Assembly (NCBI GenBank): GCA_017388605.1
Contig: JAFPIE010000178.1
Span: forward strand, 1-32,808
DNA: 32,808 nt
From: Acholeplasmatales bacterium
Lineage (GTDB): Bacteria; Bacillota_I; Bacilli_A; Acholeplasmatales; Anaeroplasmataceae
Direction of reading: 5' to 3'
Shown here: positions 32,536 through 32,808 of the stretch, in pieces
Numbering within the stretch: the stretch's first letter is position 1
How the letters are laid out: each line of letters begins with the position of its first letter
Position numbers and translations under genes: made by a program
The notes under the pieces: generated by a model
The model's database searches: none
What the model was told of the DNA's origin: nothing
What the model saw: the letters and a program-made list of their open reading frames with translations, nothing else

Positions 32536-32808
32536 ATACTCTTCTTTTATAAATTTTAAGAATTCATCCATAGTAAAGGATGGTATTTTTATATCCTTAT
32601 TTCTTCTATTAATAGAATAATCCTTAATAAAATATGCACCCATGCCTAAAGGTAGGTCACTAAAATCATCATCGATATCATTACCTACCATGATACAATC
32701 CTCTTCCTTTAAGCTATATTTATTTAGAATTTCTAAATAATATAAATGATTCGGCTTGCAATACCTTGAATTCTCATAGGTAGTAATATCATCAAATAAA
32801 TCGAAAGA
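32533..32808 (-). CDS. HAD superfamily hydrolase, C-terminal part (5' end outside window)
   Basis: The frame is open from the right edge to a TAA at 32533-32535, giving the last 91 residues. The segment CKPNHLYYLEILNKY holds the HAD motif III lysine. CIMVGNDIDDDFSDLPLG is motif IV, with the acidic metal-binding residues. The end is MDEFLKFIKEEY. The nucleophile motif DxDxT would be beyond the window, so the subfamily and substrate are unknown. It is convergent with aguB and shares its terminator. Confidence 0.82.
   Translation of the reverse strand, partial: SFDLFDDITTYENSRYCKPNHLYYLEILNKYSLKEEDCIMVGNDIDDDFSDLPLGMGAYFIKDYSINRRNKDIKIPSFTMDEFLKFIKEEY

Noticed and set aside
1..32808. Defence island, prophage, transposon or CRISPR.
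   Set aside because: No integrase, transposase, repeat-spacer array, toxin-antitoxin pair or phage gene is visible; nearly every gene is a recognisable housekeeping or metabolic gene with uniform composition.

Overview
The window is a dense, AT-rich bacterial chromosome segment carrying mainly housekeeping genes. Strong GGAGG-type ribosome binding sites, a cmk / S1-protein / der / gpsA cluster like that of Bacillus, a lysine (L-box) riboswitch, a CIRCE-like element, a stand-alone CarD-family protein and a QueH-type queuosine enzyme all point to a low-GC Firmicute. I infer an uncultured, probably host-associated member of the Bacilli/Erysipelotrichia side. TGA is used as a stop (LysR gene at 3265, pseudouridine synthase at 26771), so the Mollicutes code 4 is not in use. 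I saw no phage, insertion sequence, CRISPR array, tRNA or rRNA.

Layout. 1-1633: 5' part of a multi-pass membrane protein with an acidic tail (minus strand, runs off the left edge). 1662-4140: LysR regulator, RluA-type pseudouridine synthase and PhoH ATPase (minus). 4263-8045: lon and tig (minus), each with its own promoter and terminator; lon has a CIRCE-like operator. 8233-9288: membrane protein with charged tails. 9412-10605: orphan ATP-grasp enzyme (plus). 10667-11224: small membrane protein. 11338-13692: asd and lysC from one promoter with a palindromic operator. 13896-17547: lysA-dapF-dapA-dapB behind a lysine riboswitch (17571-17775). 17849-23929: rluB-cmk-S1 protein-der-gpsA-degV. 24070-25440: M18 aminopeptidase (plus). 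25494-28247: queH, RluA-family synthase, leucine-rich-repeat protein, udk (minus). 28383-28883: CarD-like regulator (plus). 29048-32488: speA-aguA-aguB, a complete arginine to putrescine route (plus). 32533-32808: 3' part of a HAD hydrolase (minus, runs off the right edge).

How genes work together. asd and lysC provide aspartate semialdehyde; dapA and dapB take it to tetrahydrodipicolinate, and lysA decarboxylates meso-diaminopimelate to lysine, which should feed back through the riboswitch. The amination steps between DapB and DapF are not encoded here. The DapF homologue has serine at both positions of the two catalytic cysteines, the most unexpected protein-level observation in the window. 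speA, aguA and aguB together convert arginine through agmatine and N-carbamoylputrescine to putrescine.

I did not find a convincing undescribed multi-gene system. The observations most worth following are the Cys-less DapF, the variant CIRCE at lon, the palindromic operator at asd-lysC, and several genes of unknown role (the ATP-grasp protein and three membrane proteins).
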